A stretch of 6,883 bases of DNA, from NCBI GenBank assembly GCA_905236445.1, contig CAJOPQ010000107.1, forward strand, positions 1 through 6,883, written 5' to 3'. This document shows, in pieces, positions 6,307 to 6,883 of this stretch. Every line of letters starts with the position of its first letter. Position 1 is the first letter of the stretch. The translations under genes and the position numbers were made by a program. The DNA is from an uncultured Clostridia bacterium. GTDB taxonomy: Bacteria > Bacillota > Clostridia > Christensenellales > UBA1242. The notes beneath the pieces were generated by a model, which ran no database searches, had not been told where the DNA came from, and worked only from the letters and a program-made list of their open reading frames with translations.

Positions 6307-6883
6307 ACTTAGTCTTAGCCTGTTTTAATTGTTTTAATTTGCCACTATTTAGAACTCTAATATCGTTAATCTCAAATGTCATCATAGCCATTCTGGAAAG
6401 TCCTAATCCAAAGGCAAATCCCTGATATTCATCTGGATTAATGCCACCCATTTCTAGCACTCTTGGATGCACCATTCCACAAGGGCAAAGTTCAATCCAG
6501 CCACCTTTCTTGCACACGTTACAGCCTTTTCCTCCACAATAAGGACAGCTACAATCTAACTCAAAACTAGGTTCTGTAAATGGGAAAAATCCCGGTCTAA
6601 GTCTTACTTCTACCTCTTTACCAAATACATTAGATAACATAGTTTTCATGAAATAAATCAGATTAGATATAGAAATATCTTTGTCTATCATCATGCCCTC
6701 TAATTGGAAGAAAGTATTTTCATGGCTTGCATCTAATTCTTCATTCCTGAAGCACCTTCCCGGAAAAATTACCTTAAGTGGTGCACCATATTTTCTCATA
6801 ATCCTATTTTGACTAGCAGAAGTATGAGTCTTTAGAACCTGTCCATTCTCCAAATAAAATGTATCTTGCATATCTCTTGCTGG
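6305..6883 (-). CDS. pheS: Phenylalanine-tRNA ligase alpha subunit (N-terminal part outside window)
   Basis: The catalytic alpha subunit, which makes Phe-adenylate and transfers Phe to tRNA-Phe. The frame is open to the right edge and begins with PARDMQDTFYL, the conserved H-P-A-R-D-M-Q-D-T-F segment, so the methionine at 6871 is internal and not the start. The 192 visible residues are about the last 55 percent of a family of about 340. Class II motif 2 is at about 42-64 (GRCFRNEELDASHE, then FQLEGM) and motif 3 at about 155-168 (GFAFGLGLSRMAMM). Between them lies a cysteine-rich insert with C-x-C-x2-C-x4-C-x2-C (111-124) of the kind seen in clostridial PheS, probably metal-binding. The following active-site segment, usually E-I-L-G-x-G-M-V-H-P, reads ELCPCGMVHP. 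The gene is first in the pheS-pheT operon; any T-box leader would lie beyond the right edge. Confidence 0.96.
   Translation of the reverse strand, partial: PARDMQDTFYLENGQVLKTHTSASQNRIMRKYGAPLKVIFPGRCFRNEELDASHENTFFQLEGMMIDKDISISNLIYFMKTMLSNVFGKEVEVRLRPGFFPFTEPSFELDCSCPYCGGKGCNVCKKGGWIELCPCGMVHPRVLEMGGINPDEYQGFAFGLGLSRMAMMTFEINDIRVLNSGKLKQLKQAKTK

Noticed and set aside
6869..6871. Methionine codon as the start of pheS
   Set aside because: It is the Met inside the conserved P-A-R-D-M-Q-D-T-F segment; the frame stays open to the window edge and the catalytic N-terminal half must lie beyond.

Overview
The window is AT-rich bacterial DNA from what looks like a member of the Bacillota (Clostridia-like). 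The indications are strong Shine-Dalgarno sites, near-consensus sigma-A promoters, a clostridial-style cysteine-rich insert in PheS, and a protein carrying an RsgI-type middle domain, a family mostly found in Bacillota. No species can be named from the sequence. Both window edges cut through genes, and there is no gene-free stretch longer than about 190 bases.

Layout from left to right: (1) positions 1-1755, minus strand, hold the ribosome-associated GTPase TypA/BipA, cut at its C-terminus by the window edge. (2) Positions 1756-1885 hold the typA promoter and leader, with a weak A/T hairpin. (3) Positions 1886-2701, minus strand, encode a single-pass membrane protein with an RsgI middle-like extracytoplasmic domain but no N-terminal anti-sigma domain. 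(4) Positions 2702-2849 are a divergent control region with a perfect-consensus extended -10 sigma-A promoter facing right. (5) Positions 2850-3737, plus strand, encode a 295-residue protein I do not recognise. (6) Positions 3746-3797 form a long hairpin with T-runs on both sides, a bidirectional terminator between convergent units. (7) Positions 3921-6290 and 6305-6883, minus strand, are pheT and the 3' part of pheS, the two subunits of phenylalanyl-tRNA synthetase, arranged as a tight operon.

How they fit together: pheS-pheT and typA are core translation genes. The two genes between them, the RsgI-like membrane protein and the unknown soluble protein, are divergently transcribed from a shared 148-base region and are the accessory part of the window. 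Nothing here is a mobile element, CRISPR array or RNA gene. The most interesting points are the stand-alone RsgI-like protein whose expected Asn-Pro self-cleavage site reads Gly-Pro, and the unknown gene driven by an unusually ideal promoter with its own terminator.
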